Below, piece after piece: positions 25,173-35,195 of a stretch of DNA of 35,195 nucleotides (positions are counted from its first letter, which is position 1; each line of letters starts with the position of its first letter). The position numbers were made by a program, and so were the translations under genes. Where the stretch lies: the NCBI GenBank assembly GCA_036490175.1, contig DASXEJ010000265.1, forward strand, positions 1-35,195, written 5' to 3'. The DNA is from Pirellulales bacterium. Lineage in GTDB: Bacteria > Planctomycetota > Planctomycetia > Pirellulales > JACPPG01. Below the pieces are notes generated by a model. It was not told the origin of the DNA and searched no databases. It saw nothing but the letters and a program-made list of their open reading frames with translations.

Positions 25173-26144
25173 CTAAGGCAAATAGGCGTCCAGCACAATC
25201 GCGCTGGACGCTGGAATCAGCTGAGTCGAGCCGCGTTGAGCGGGTAGCAGAATGGTGTCGCCCAAAACAAGAGGCCGCGCGACAGGATCACCGCTGATAG
25301 AAACCGAGCCTGCTAACACGCTAAGAATGTGAAAGCGATCATCGCTGACAACTTCCCGTGGCGCGCTCAACGTCAATCGATCGAGTAGGAATTTATCGCA
25401 AGCAACCAGGCGCTCACGCTGCGACTCGTCTGTAACCATCGGTCGTACCGGTGATACAGGGCCGATGGCATAATCGATTGCGTCGAGCGCCGCGTCGATA
25501 TGCAGATCGCGTGGCTGCCCGTCCGGTCCCACGCGATTCCAATCGAACAGCCGCCAGGTCGTATCGCTCGCTTGTTGAATCTCGGCCACGACCAGCCCTG
25601 CGCCGATCGCATGCACGACACCGGCAGGTAAAAAAATACAGTCGCCGACCTGGGGTGAAAAACTGTGTAGGCACAAGTCGCATGTACCGCGTGACAACTC
25701 GCGTGCCAGTGCCGCGCGATCGAAGCCGCGCTTCAGGCCCGCATAGATCAAGCTGCCCGGTTCGGCGGCCAGCACGACCCAGGCTTCGGTCTTGCCAAGA
25801 TCTGGCGGCAACAGCCGCGCGGCACGCGTATCGTCAGGATGAACCTGCACGGAGAGCTTTTCCCGCGCATCGAGAAACTTGTAGAGCAACGGAAATCGCG
25901 ACTGCGGGGCGTGCCGGCCGAGCAGTTCGCCGCCCCGCTCATTTACAAGATTTGCCAGCGTCGTCCCTTCGAGCGGTCCACCAGCGACGATGCTTTGATC
26001 GGCGTCGTGATCGCAAATCTCCCAACTTTCGGCACATGTGGCACTATCCCCAATGGGCTTGTTCAGCAGCGTTGCCAGCCTTTGCCCACCCCACAGGTAG
26101 CGTCGGAAAAGGGGTTGAAAGCGAAGCGGATAAAGCGGCGTCAT
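25173..26144 (-). CDS. manA: Mannose-6-phosphate isomerase, class I
   Basis: ManA interconverts fructose-6-phosphate and mannose-6-phosphate, feeding mannose into sugar-nucleotide synthesis. The 323-residue protein has the cupin zinc site of the compact class I form: Gln100 and His102 in QVHPDD, Glu120 in KTEAW, and His178 in GVVHAIG, plus the LFDWNR motif. The N-terminal RYLWGG segment is typical. It is divergent from tatC (261 bases) and upstream of the two small exported genes on the minus strand. Confidence 0.94.
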   Translation of the reverse strand: MTPLYPLRFQPLFRRYLWGGQRLATLLNKPIGDSATCAESWEICDHDADQSIVAGGPLEGTTLANLVNERGGELLGRHAPQSRFPLLYKFLDAREKLSVQVHPDDTRAARLLPPDLGKTEAWVVLAAEPGSLIYAGLKRGFDRAALARELSRGTCDLCLHSFSPQVGDCIFLPAGVVHAIGAGLVVAEIQQASDTTWRLFDWNRVGPDGQPRDLHIDAALDAIDYAIGPVSPVRPMVTDESQRERLVACDKFLLDRLTLSAPREVVSDDRFHILSVLAGSVSISGDPVARPLVLGDTILLPAQRGSTQLIPASSAIVLDAYLP

Positions 26145-26405
26145 GAGCGTGAATTGCTGGATGATTTCGAGGCGACTTACGAGCGTTCAAACTGTCTCAA
26201 CCGTCACGGCCATCACGTTGCCCGGCACTGGCCGGAATGCTATGATCGAACAGGTCGTTCCCGCCGGTGCGAATCCTACCCGACCCCCGGTTCTGTTCCC
26301 ACGGTGCGCGTCTCGCGGCGCCACGAAACCCGTCCTCAATGGTCCACTAGTGTTTGCCCTAGCACGCGGGGCGGCTGCCCCCAGTTTGCGTGGAACAGCC
26401 CGTAC

Positions 26406-27578
26406 ATGACACCGAAACCCAACGCCGACCTGTTCCAAGATACCACGATGACCTTCGGGGAACACCTCGATGAGTTGCGTGGTGCGCTGTTCAAGGCCTT
26501 GTTGGGACTGATGCTGGGCTGCATCGCGGGGTTTTTCCTCGGCGACTACATGGTCAAGTTGATCTTGAAGCCGCTCGAGGGGGCGCTCGAATCGTACTAC
26601 TCCAACAGTTCGATCGAAGAATACAAAAAGTGGTCCGCAAAACGGGAGGAGAAGGGGCTGCCGAGTCCCTATTCTCTCGAACAGCTCAACAAGCTGGTTT
26701 ATGAAGACCAGATGCTGTTCGAGATCATGTACATTGATCCTCGGCAAGCACTGGACGAGGCGTCGCGGGCGATGCCGCAATTGGCCAGCCGGTTGAGGTT
26801 GCCGGCGAACGATACACCGCCTGCTGCGGACGCAACGTCGACGCCGGTCGCCACGGACTTCCCCGCTGAAAATGCCCGCGCCGAAAATCCCGCTGATGAA
26901 GCACCCCGCACCGGGGACAACGTCGCGGGCGATGGTATCCTAGCGCGGCTGGCGCCTATTCTGCTCTTTCATCCGGCATCAGAAGACGATCGAGTTCACG
27001 CCAAGAGTTTTAGCTTTCCGGAAACCTTCACGATCTGGCTGAAGGCCTCGCTGGTGGTGGGCACGATTCTTTCCAGCCCGTGGGTCTTTTATCAGATTTG
27101 GGCGTTCGTAGCGGCGGGCCTGTATCCGCACGAGCGGCGCTACATTCACGTGTTCTTGCCGTTCAGCCTGGGGTTGTTCTTGTTGGGTGCCGCGACGGCG
27201 TACCTGTTGGTGTTCAAGCCGGTGCTGAGTTTCTTGCTGACGTTCAATAGCAGCCTGGGTATCGATCCGGATCCACGAATCAGCGAGTGGCTCGGATTCG
27301 TGATGTTGCTGCCGCTAGGGTTTGGGATCAGCTTTCAATTGCCGCTGGTGATGCTGTTTCTGGATCGCATTGGCATCTTTAGCGTTCGTTCTTACATGGA
27401 GAAGTGGCGCATCGCAGTGCTGGCGATCTTCATCATCTCGGCGGTTCTGACACCGGCCGATCCGTACAGCATTTTGTTCATGGCAGTGCCGCTGACGTTT
27501 CTCTACTTCGGCGGCGTACTGCTGTGCTACTTCCTGCCCAAAAATAGCGGTCCGCTGGACGAGGCACCCGGGCGGTAA
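26406..27578 (+). CDS. tatC: Twin-arginine translocase subunit TatC with enlarged first periplasmic loop
   Basis: TatC recognises twin-arginine signal peptides of folded proteins in the inner membrane. The C-terminal half is a standard TatC: SFPETFTIWLK (203-213), SPWVFYQIWAFVAAGLYPHERR (Glu243 equals the Escherichia coli Glu103) and the later transmembrane segments to YFLPKN. The first helix is at about 27-52, after FGEHLDELR (17-25). Normally about 25-30 residues separate helix 1 from the FPETF segment; here about 145 do, including a Lys/Glu helix (60-105) and an Ala/Pro/Thr/Asp-rich linker (133-175). Total length is 390 rather than about 250. ATG 26406 is the best start, because the upstream open frame carries no TatC residues. 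Confidence 0.92.
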   Translation: MTPKPNADLFQDTTMTFGEHLDELRGALFKALLGLMLGCIAGFFLGDYMVKLILKPLEGALESYYSNSSIEEYKKWSAKREEKGLPSPYSLEQLNKLVYEDQMLFEIMYIDPRQALDEASRAMPQLASRLRLPANDTPPAADATSTPVATDFPAENARAENPADEAPRTGDNVAGDGILARLAPILLFHPASEDDRVHAKSFSFPETFTIWLKASLVVGTILSSPWVFYQIWAFVAAGLYPHERRYIHVFLPFSLGLFLLGAATAYLLVFKPVLSFLLTFNSSLGIDPDPRISEWLGFVMLLPLGFGISFQLPLVMLFLDRIGIFSVRSYMEKWRIAVLAIFIISAVLTPADPYSILFMAVPLTFLYFGGVLLCYFLPKNSGPLDEAPGR

Positions 27579-27787
27579 GCAATCCGCCTGCCGGGAATGC
27601 GTACAGCGCGGCAGCGCGCAATTTAGTAACTAAGCAAGTCGAGACTGAACATCGGGCGACATCCGCCCGCGCTTTGACAACGTTCGCGCATTGGCCAGCA
27701 GCATCGAACGCGCGTGCTCTGCGGTTGTTGCGCGAATGCGCGGTGTGAGCGCATAAAGTCTGATAACGCGCCAAATCATCGCGGGTG

Positions 27788-27864
27788 GTTGACTTGCAAA
27801 TAACGCCGGTGGCACCTAGGCGCATTTGACAATGCACGCACTAGGCGTCGTGCAGCAAGTCAAC
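27788..27864. terminator. Large palindromic structure between convergent tatC and gap
   Basis: GTTGACTTGC (27788-27797) and its perfect reverse complement (27855-27864) enclose 57 bases that hold a smaller hairpin (GCACG/CGTGC) and the repeat CTAGGCG twice. It lies 14 bases from the gap stop and in the 299-base tatC-gap spacer, so it may serve as a terminator for gap on the minus strand, or both genes. Another short palindrome, TTAGTAACTAA, is at 27623-27633. The rest of 27579-27877 has no gene I can support. Confidence 0.45.
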
Positions 27865-27877
27865 GCATGGCCATCGA

Positions 27878-30129
<2,252 letters not shown>

Positions 30130-30143
30130 CTCAATCGCTGCTA

Positions 30144-30189
30144 GCGCGGCGCATCTGCAAACAGTAATCGCAAGACTTTGCCGCCGCGC
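30144..30189 (+). terminator. Terminator between convergent pyrF and ndk
   Basis: GCGCGGCG and CGCCGCGC form an 8-bp stem around a 30-base loop, followed on the plus strand by GATTCTATTCT. It lies 14 bases after the pyrF stop and 48 before the ndk stop. The loop is long, so the call is tentative. Confidence 0.4.
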
Positions 30190-30236
30190 GATTCTATTCT
30201 CTAACCGTTTTCTAACTGTGACATAGAAGCTGCCAC

Positions 30237-30698
30237 TCAGCTCTCGTCGCCGGCGCGCAGCCATGGAGTGAGGGTCAAATCTCCGGCGCAGATCTCGTTG
30301 GAACGGAAGTAAAGTTCGATTTCGCGCGCCGCGGCTTCCGGACCATCGGAAGCGTGAACCAGGTTCATTTGCCGGCTGGAGCTGAAGTCTCCGCGAATCG
30401 TGCCCGCGGCGGCCTTTAGTCCGCTCGTCGCACCCAACAACTCGCGGACGACGCGAATGACTTCTAGCCCTTCGACGACGGCGGCGACAATCGGGCCGCC
30501 GGTGATGAAGCTCTCGAGGGCGGGAAAAAAGGGCTTGCTGACGTGTTCGGCATAGTGCTTCTTAGCCAGTTCCGGCGTGACACGCATCATTTTGCAGGCA
30601 ATGATATTCAGACCCTTGTCTTCGAATCGGCTGATAATGCGGCCCATGAGCCGCCGCTGCACGCAATCGGGCTTGAGAAGGATAAGAGTGCGTTCCAT
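30237..30698 (-). CDS. ndk: Nucleoside-diphosphate kinase
   Basis: Ndk moves the gamma-phosphate between nucleoside triphosphates and diphosphates. The 153-residue protein is a complete single-domain enzyme. LLKPD carries Lys9, and NLVHASDGPEAA carries Asn112 and the phosphorylated histidine His115; the GSR/SSSRQMN region is normal. The C-terminus is about ten residues longer than usual and ends in an Asp/Glu/Ser tail. GGAG lies nine bases before the start. It follows pncA by 208 bases on the same strand, with the 23-bp palindrome between. Confidence 0.97.
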   Translation of the reverse strand: MERTLILLKPDCVQRRLMGRIISRFEDKGLNIIACKMMRVTPELAKKHYAEHVSKPFFPALESFITGGPIVAAVVEGLEVIRVVRELLGATSGLKAAAGTIRGDFSSSRQMNLVHASDGPEAAAREIELYFRSNEICAGDLTLTPWLRAGDES

Positions 30699-30770
30699 GG
30701 TCGATGTCTCCGGACGTGATTAAGTCGGTGTTTCCTTCGCGCGCCAGCCGTACCAAGCGACCTGGCGCCG

Positions 30771-30793
30771 CTTGTTTGGCCATGCCAAACAAG
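30771..30793. promoter_or_regulatory. Perfect 10-bp hairpin palindrome upstream of ndk
   Basis: CTTGTTTGGC and its reverse complement GCCAAACAAG are separated by only CAT, at 73 to 95 bases before the ndk ATG. There is no T run on either side, so it is more like an operator or a protected mRNA hairpin than a terminator of pncA. The regulator is not known. Confidence 0.45.
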
Positions 30794-30906
30794 GGCTGCC
30801 GCGCAAAACCCAGTGCCAGCGCCCCTCCGCGGGACGGGCTATTGTAAGTTGGCGAAGAGCGGGGATTTTAGGTGATCGGCCGGGTTGTCTCAAGCCGGGT
30901 AGAGCG

Positions 30907-31548
30907 TCAACCTGTCGCTGGCGACCGACAGGCCAATACCTCGGCACTGGTTTGCAGTCGCACACCGCGCTGCTCGAGTTCCGCAAGCGCAGCAACCACG
31001 TCGCCGGGCCGCCGATCGATTCCCCGGCACGCATCCACGATCAGGTGAACGACGAAACCAAGGCGCAGCGCGTCGCGCGCGCTAAATGCCACGCAGTATT
31101 CAGTGGCCAAACCGGATAGAAAAACCTCGGCGACACCTGCGTTGCGTAAGTACTCCACCAGCCCCGTGCCACGGCCGGCGTCGTCGAAAAATGCGCTGTA
31201 GCTGTCGACCCGAGGATCAGCTCCCTTGTGAATGATCTTCGCCACCTTTCGCGTGACGAGCCGGCGAGACAACTCTGCCCCCGCAGTGTTCTGCACGCAG
31301 TGCGTTGGCCACAGGATCTGGTCACGGCCGTTGACGTCGACGATGTCCCCCGGTTTGCAACCGGGATGATTCGCCACGAAGCTGACGTGGTCTGGCGGGT
31401 GCCAGTCCTGGGAAGCCACGACAAGCTCAAACTGCGCCTGCAAACGGTTGATCACATCGACGATTTCATTTCCACGTGGCGCCGCCAGCGCGCCGCCTGG
31501 TAGAAAATCATTCTGCAGGTCAATGATGATCAGGGCGCGGTTGGTCAT
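30907..31548 (-). CDS. pncA: Nicotinamidase
   Basis: PncA hydrolyses nicotinamide to nicotinate in NAD salvage. The 213-residue isochorismatase-fold protein has the catalytic triad Asp10 (IIIDLQNDF), Lys108 (IHKGAD) and Cys152 (TEYCVAFSA), and metal ligands in SQDWHPPDH (Asp48, His50, possibly His54) with His83 in WPTHCVQ. Length is normal. It is 208 bases upstream of ndk and may be cotranscribed. An AT-rich palindrome TTTCTGCAGAAA lies 64 bases before the start. Confidence 0.95.
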   Translation of the reverse strand: MTNRALIIIDLQNDFLPGGALAAPRGNEIVDVINRLQAQFELVVASQDWHPPDHVSFVANHPGCKPGDIVDVNGRDQILWPTHCVQNTAGAELSRRLVTRKVAKIIHKGADPRVDSYSAFFDDAGRGTGLVEYLRNAGVAEVFLSGLATEYCVAFSARDALRLGFVVHLIVDACRGIDRRPGDVVAALAELEQRGVRLQTSAEVLACRSPATG

Positions 31549-31611
31549 GCACGCATCCTCGAACGAGTCGACGGCGCCCGCGCGACGCGCATGCCGGTTC
31601 CAACGTTTGCA

Positions 31612-31623
31612 TTTCTGCAGAAA
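31612..31623 (-). promoter_or_regulatory. Palindrome upstream of pncA
   Basis: TTTCTGCAGAAA is a perfect 12-bp palindrome, about 64 bases before the pncA ATG, flanked by GCA and ATGC. A possible operator; low confidence because short palindromes occur by chance. Confidence 0.25.
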
Positions 31624-31731
31624 AATGCCGACCGCGATGTGCCATCACCTCCCTCTCCTGCTATTGACGAAGGGAAGCCGGGCACGATGGCAGGTACAGC
31701 TGACACCTCAGTCGATCTATGGCATTCCGAC

Positions 31732-33417
31732 CTAAAAACCCTGGGGTACCTCTTCTCCGCCGGCGGGCGAGAAGAATAGCACAATGTTTGGGTTCTTCTT
31801 CTGGTCGACCACCTTGGCGGTGCCGTCGGCAAACAGCGCTTGGAATTTCAGCTTGGCCAGGTGCGTAACGTTCGCGCCCGGGTCAGCCCGATCGAATTTC
31901 AGGTCAGTAGGCTTTGTCCAAATGGCGCCCCGCTGGTCGAACACTTCGACGACGAGAATGGTAGCTCCCTTGGGATCGGTAATAGAATCGGGTTTAGGAG
32001 CGTCCTGTCCCTCGAAGACGGTGCCTGCACCAGTGGGCATCAAATAGTAGGTATGGCCGTCGAAGGGCTGGCCAGGCGTACGGTAAGCGCGGGGCATGCG
32101 GTCAATCAGCGGCTTGTTGTGTTCGCTATCCCACGGTTCGTCCAGATGAAATTCCTTGTACAACGCCTCTTCGCCCAAAAAGGGGAGAAGCCCCACCCGC
32201 CAACTGAGCAACGGCTTGCCGTCGGCGCTGAGGATGGCCGGTGCGGGATAGGCGCCTTGGGCGGCGGCCACAGCATCCAGAGCTGCGCCAATCTTGACCA
32301 GGTGGTCATGCGACGTCTGTTGCTCGGCAGCGGAAACCATACTTGTCACTGGCGCAATCAGCATCGAGCCCAATGCGTAAATCTGGTTCTGCAGGGGAAT
32401 CCCGACATAGGTCAGCCGCAATTGCTGCCCCTCTTGCTTATGCGTAAAGTGCGATTTGAATCCGTCAAACATTTCCGACAGCACCATGGCAGGGCCCGCG
32501 GAGCCGATGCCTCCCGAGGGATCGATATTCGCGACCATCTCGTCGACGCTCTCGCCAATTTTCTCGACGACATTCAAAACCAGCGCTTCCGTCGCGATCG
32601 CCCCCTCTTGGTCCTTGGCGTGCAAATCCATGGTGATGCCGGTGACGGGCGTGATGTCGAATTTGACAATCGCCTCGTCGATGTTCTTCGGGACCTCCTT
32701 GACGGCGTCGAACGGCGGTTTGTCGAACGGGGCCGGAAGCTTGCTAAACACCAGGAAAGTCATAATCTGCGGCCGAATCAGCGCCAACTCGACGACGAGT
32801 AGTGCGCCCGCGGCATCATCTGATTTACGGAGTGTCGTCAACAGCGGGCTCTCGGCGTCGGCCGGGGCCGCCAGCATCTTCTTTAAGGTCTCCTCATCGG
32901 CTGTGACGACCGTACGATCATCTGCGAAGAAAAGGCAACGCCCTCCCTCGAGGGGACGATAATACTTGCGATCTCCGTCAGTTACCTCGTCCCACTCCGG
33001 CGAAATCGCTTGTCGAAGCTGCTGCGGATCCTCCGGCTTCTTAAAGCGGATAATGGCACCCACAAAAAACTCGCCAAGTTTCTTGCCGAGTCCTCCGATG
33101 ATCATGACCTGTTCCAGCTTGGCAGGCTCATATCCCGTATCCGCCTGAATCTGGCGTGGCAGCAGTGTATTCGAGAATATTCTGAAGTTGGGCGCCGCGA
33201 AAAGTTGATGCGGGTCAATCGCCAGGGCCACCGCGGCGTCGGCGGGAACAAACGACAAATTTAACGGCTTCGGTGTTTTCAAGGGCAGAGGAACTGAATT
33301 TGTAATATCGATAGGGCCGCTCTTGCCTGCCGGAGCAGGGATGCTTGCCTTCCGCTCGCAACCTACCGCCACGCCAAACAGAGCCACAACCACTGCTAAA
33401 CGACAAATCGAGTGCAC
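31732..33417 (-). CDS. Lipoprotein with C-terminal DUF1559-like domain
   Basis: A 561-residue exported lipoprotein. The GTG at 33417 has GGAGG six bases upstream, and the signal ends with lipobox VAVGC near residue 20. Residues about 50-350 form a beta/alpha body (LSFVPADAAVALAIDP, LEQVMIIGGLG, CLFFADDRTVVTADEE), seen in other planctomycete proteins of unknown use. Residues about 380-540 resemble the core of DUF1559 (LLSWRVGLLPFLGEEALYKE, LDEPWDSEHNKPL, PKGATILVVEV), but without the pilin-like N-terminus or the H-X9-DG end. It is therefore a DUF1559-type module on a lipid anchor. The order around it, with a DUF1559 pseudopilin and DUF4198 protein, suggests an envelope gene group. Confidence 0.82.
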   Translation of the reverse strand: MHSICRLAVVVALFGVAVGCERKASIPAPAGKSGPIDITNSVPLPLKTPKPLNLSFVPADAAVALAIDPHQLFAAPNFRIFSNTLLPRQIQADTGYEPAKLEQVMIIGGLGKKLGEFFVGAIIRFKKPEDPQQLRQAISPEWDEVTDGDRKYYRPLEGGRCLFFADDRTVVTADEETLKKMLAAPADAESPLLTTLRKSDDAAGALLVVELALIRPQIMTFLVFSKLPAPFDKPPFDAVKEVPKNIDEAIVKFDITPVTGITMDLHAKDQEGAIATEALVLNVVEKIGESVDEMVANIDPSGGIGSAGPAMVLSEMFDGFKSHFTHKQEGQQLRLTYVGIPLQNQIYALGSMLIAPVTSMVSAAEQQTSHDHLVKIGAALDAVAAAQGAYPAPAILSADGKPLLSWRVGLLPFLGEEALYKEFHLDEPWDSEHNKPLIDRMPRAYRTPGQPFDGHTYYLMPTGAGTVFEGQDAPKPDSITDPKGATILVVEVFDQRGAIWTKPTDLKFDRADPGANVTHLAKLKFQALFADGTAKVVDQKKNPNIVLFFSPAGGEEVPQGF

Positions 33418-33535
33418 GCGGCACCTCCGGAATCGGCCAGGAAAGATTTAATGACATGGGCCCGCGATCATCGCCAACCGCCAGAGGCGAACATGCCCAC
33501 TGGCGCCCCTACCATCACAGGCGCTTTGATACCGC

Positions 33536-33565
33536 AATATAGGCTCCGTTCTGCTAGGGACGCAA
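33536..33565 (-). promoter_or_regulatory. Possible sigma70-like promoter for the lipoprotein gene
   Basis: On the minus strand TTGCGT is followed after 18 bases by TATATT, about 120 bases before GTG 33417. The match is fair only. The 308-base stretch 33418-33725 has no gene I can support. Confidence 0.3.
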
Positions 33566-33725
33566 GAACCGCAAGCGGATGGCGAACTCTACCGCAAAAT
33601 CATTCGCATGCATTCGGGTGGCTGCCGCCCGCCCAGCAAGTAGATTCCCAGAGAAGTACGGTGGCAGCGAAGCGCCGGGTGATGTCTATTCCGCGATACC
33701 TTCAGGCTGAAATCGTCTCATCCCA

Positions 33726-34541
33726 TTAGGGGTAGCTGCCATCTTGTATCAGCACGACTTTGTCGGGATACATATCGACGACCGCCGTGGACCAGTCGAG
33801 CGAAACCGCGTGTCCGTCGAGGTATAGATAGTTTGCCACCCGTGCATGCCGAGCATACGCGATCCAGGGTTGAATCGTGAGCGTGCCCAGCCAGATGTCA
33901 TAGTCGTCCTGCCGCGGATCGCCGTCGGCGGGGGGCGTGAACGCGCTGGCGTCGCGTTCCGAGAAGCAGACGAATTGCGACGTGCCGACTTCGGTCAGGA
34001 AACGCGCGAAAGTCCAACGACCGTAGCGGAGCGTCTTATGACTTAATAGCGAGTTCATCAGGTAGCTGGTGCGCTGCTGGATGCCGTCGATCACCCCGTC
34101 GGAACCAATAAACGGCTGCGGTTCGGACAGATCTGTCGGGCAGCGATAAATTGCCGCGCTACCGGTGATGATGCCGGCCCGCGCAAGCTCTTCGTCGGCC
34201 TCGGGCGCGCCGCCGACGAAGGGCATGATTTTGTCTTCCCAGTAGATTTCGGCAAACGACTCCGAAGCGCCCGTATTGGAAAGCACGTCCGCGTTGAACG
34301 GATGGTGCAAAAAGAACTGGCCGACGTTCGCGTCATAATATTGTTGCACGGCCAGCCCAATCTGCCGATAGTTCGACAAGCACTGAGCCCGGCGGGCCGC
34401 TTCTCTTGCCATCTGCACGGCCGGCAACAGGAGAGCAATCAGAATCCCGAGGATCGCGATGACGACCAAAAGTTCGACGAGCGTAAAACCCGCGCGAACA
34501 GGGGCGCAACGGCGAGCCTTCATCCAGAGGGCAATCGTCAT
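33726..34541 (-). CDS. DUF1559 pseudopilin-like protein with H-X9-DG tail
   Basis: A 271-residue planctomycete protein. The N-terminus [18 protein letters not shown] (about 18-36) is the type IV pilin/pseudopilin prepilin-peptidase signal and hydrophobic helix, continuing [17 protein letters not shown] as typical for DUF1559. The C-terminus has the H-X9-DG motif ([13 protein letters not shown]). A periplasmic beta-rich body lies between. These proteins are abundant in planctomycetes and are thought to be type II-secretion-like or surface components; the function is unproven. ATG 34541 is the first start; ATG 34523 ([13 protein letters not shown]) is an equal alternative. Confidence 0.9.
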   Translation of the reverse strand: MTIALWMKARRCAPVRAGFTLVELLVVIAILGILIALLLPAVQMAREAARRAQCLSNYRQIGLAVQQYYDANVGQFFLHHPFNADVLSNTGASESFAEIYWEDKIMPFVGGAPEADEELARAGIITGSAAIYRCPTDLSEPQPFIGSDGVIDGIQQRTSYLMNSLLSHKTLRYGRWTFARFLTEVGTSQFVCFSERDASAFTPPADGDPRQDDYDIWLGTLTIQPWIAYARHARVANYLYLDGHAVSLDWSTAVVDMYPDKVVLIQDGSYP

Positions 34542-34655
34542 GTCAGATTATTCGCTTCACAAAAAAAGTGCGATATGCGCAGAACGGCATTGAACTGGTC
34601 GTCCCCCGTGCTTGGGTTCGTCCTGTCCGAGATTCTACTCGCTCGGCCGTACGCG

Positions 34656-35195
34656 TCACTCGCCAATAGTGTCGCAACACGGACAAAGTTGCGGCACGAA
34701 CACCGTCAGGGTCGCCGAGTATTTGGTCCCTTTATAACCTTCGCCAGCAGCCGTTGCATCCGTGTGATGCACCACCACAAGGTAGGTATTTCCCTCCTGG
34801 GGGGTAAAACTCGCGCGACCTTGCGAATCTGCCCTACGCTCGTAGAGGTCGTCGAATCCCTCGCGCAGTGAAACTCCGCGTGGGATGAACGAAACCCGGG
34901 CGTCCGCCAATGGCGCGCCGTGGTACAGCACCTGCACAGCGATGGGGCGGCCGGGGCCCATCGGAGTTACCGGGTTATTTGTGGGAACTAATTCCAGGGC
35001 ATGGCCCAGCGGCGCATCGTGCAGCGGGTACGTCGCCGGCACGCGATCCAGTGAAGGGCTGACCACGAAGTATGTTTTGCCGCTTTTGATCGAGCGCAGC
35101 GGAGCGTATGTCACGACCTTGTCCGAGGTATGCGCAACGAGGTAGCTGCCAGGCACCGTCGGCACGAAGCGCGTGGACCAGAATCCCTCGGCCGG
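34656..35195 (-). CDS. DUF4198-type exported protein, 5' end outside window
   Basis: An open frame from the window edge to the stop at 34656, giving 179 visible residues; the start is beyond the window. The visible part includes FWSTRFVPTVPGSYLVAHTS, KSGKTYFVV, PIAVQVLYHGAPLADARVSF and a Gly/Asp-rich loop, then the final beta-strand FTPQEGNTYLVVVHH. This agrees with the DUF4198 family of periplasmic beta-sandwich proteins, often found with metal-uptake genes. The C-terminus holds CPCC before DTIGE, three cysteines in four residues, which could bind a metal. No transporter is visible here. Confidence 0.78.
   Translation of the reverse strand, partial: PAEGFWSTRFVPTVPGSYLVAHTSDKVVTYAPLRSIKSGKTYFVVSPSLDRVPATYPLHDAPLGHALELVPTNNPVTPMGPGRPIAVQVLYHGAPLADARVSFIPRGVSLREGFDDLYERRADSQGRASFTPQEGNTYLVVVHHTDATAAGEGYKGTKYSATLTVFVPQLCPCCDTIGE

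Noticed and set aside
26265-26280. A tRNA T-arm-like sequence (GGTGCGAATCC) upstream of tatC
   Set aside because: The five-base arm does not pair (only three of five pairs), and no acceptor stem or anticodon arm fits around it.
25839-26405. N-terminal extension of tatC
   Set aside because: The frame is open but lies opposite manA and carries no TatC residues; the family start fits ATG 26406.

Overview
The window looks like chromosomal DNA of a planctomycete, most likely from the Pirellulales group. The evidence is the combination of two PEP-CTERM sorted proteins, a DUF1559 pseudopilin-like protein with the H-X9-DG tail, a DUF4198-type exported protein, an ECF sigma factor carrying a long membrane/extracytoplasmic extension, GC-rich sequence, and mostly monocistronic or short-operon housekeeping genes. 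No rRNA, tRNA, CRISPR array, transposase or prophage gene was found. The placement is from gene content only.

Layout. 1-3962: a truncated glycine-rich exported protein (-), a small ASCH-domain protein (+) whose 3' end lies inside a palindromic repeat element, and an EF-G-like GTPase (-). 3960-6656 (-): hisA, then the arginine-kinase pair mcsA-mcsB. 7369-9349 (+): trpE followed closely by an AHSA1-type SRPBCC protein. 9434-12975 (-): two consecutive PEP-CTERM proteins, each with a leader that can fold extensively, and a TPR/TolB-like protein preceded by a terminator-like hairpin. 13247-13825 (+): a zinc-ribbon membrane protein. 13908-16627 (-): hsp20-lon, translationally coupled. 16975-20155 (+): a double PRC-barrel protein, an exported hypothetical and a class V aminotransferase. 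20187-26144 (-): manA, two small paralogous exported proteins, rluB-pyrK (coupled), and the sigma factor with its extension. 26406-27578 (+): tatC with a very large first periplasmic loop. 27878-28897 (-): gap. 29197-30129 (+): pyrF. 30237-35195 (-): a DUF4198 protein (cut by the window end), a DUF1559 pseudopilin, a DUF1559 lipoprotein, pncA and ndk.

How the genes relate. Protein quality control is well represented (hsp20-lon and mcsA-mcsB, without ctsR or clpC next to them). Pyrimidine/nucleotide metabolism is scattered (pyrK, pyrF, ndk), as are amino-acid genes (hisA, trpE). The cell-surface part comprises PEP-CTERM proteins, the TatC translocase, two DUF1559 proteins, a DUF4198 protein, a glycine-rich protein and the small DPYP/PPPEA pair.

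The most interesting items for follow-up are the tandem DPYP...PPPEA exported paralogues, the sigma-factor/membrane/sensor-like fusion, the structured leaders before the PEP-CTERM genes, the terminator hairpin directly in front of the TPR/TolB-like gene, the enlarged TatC loop, and the palindromic element that supplies the C-terminus of the ASCH protein. No single new multi-gene defence or mobile system is evident.
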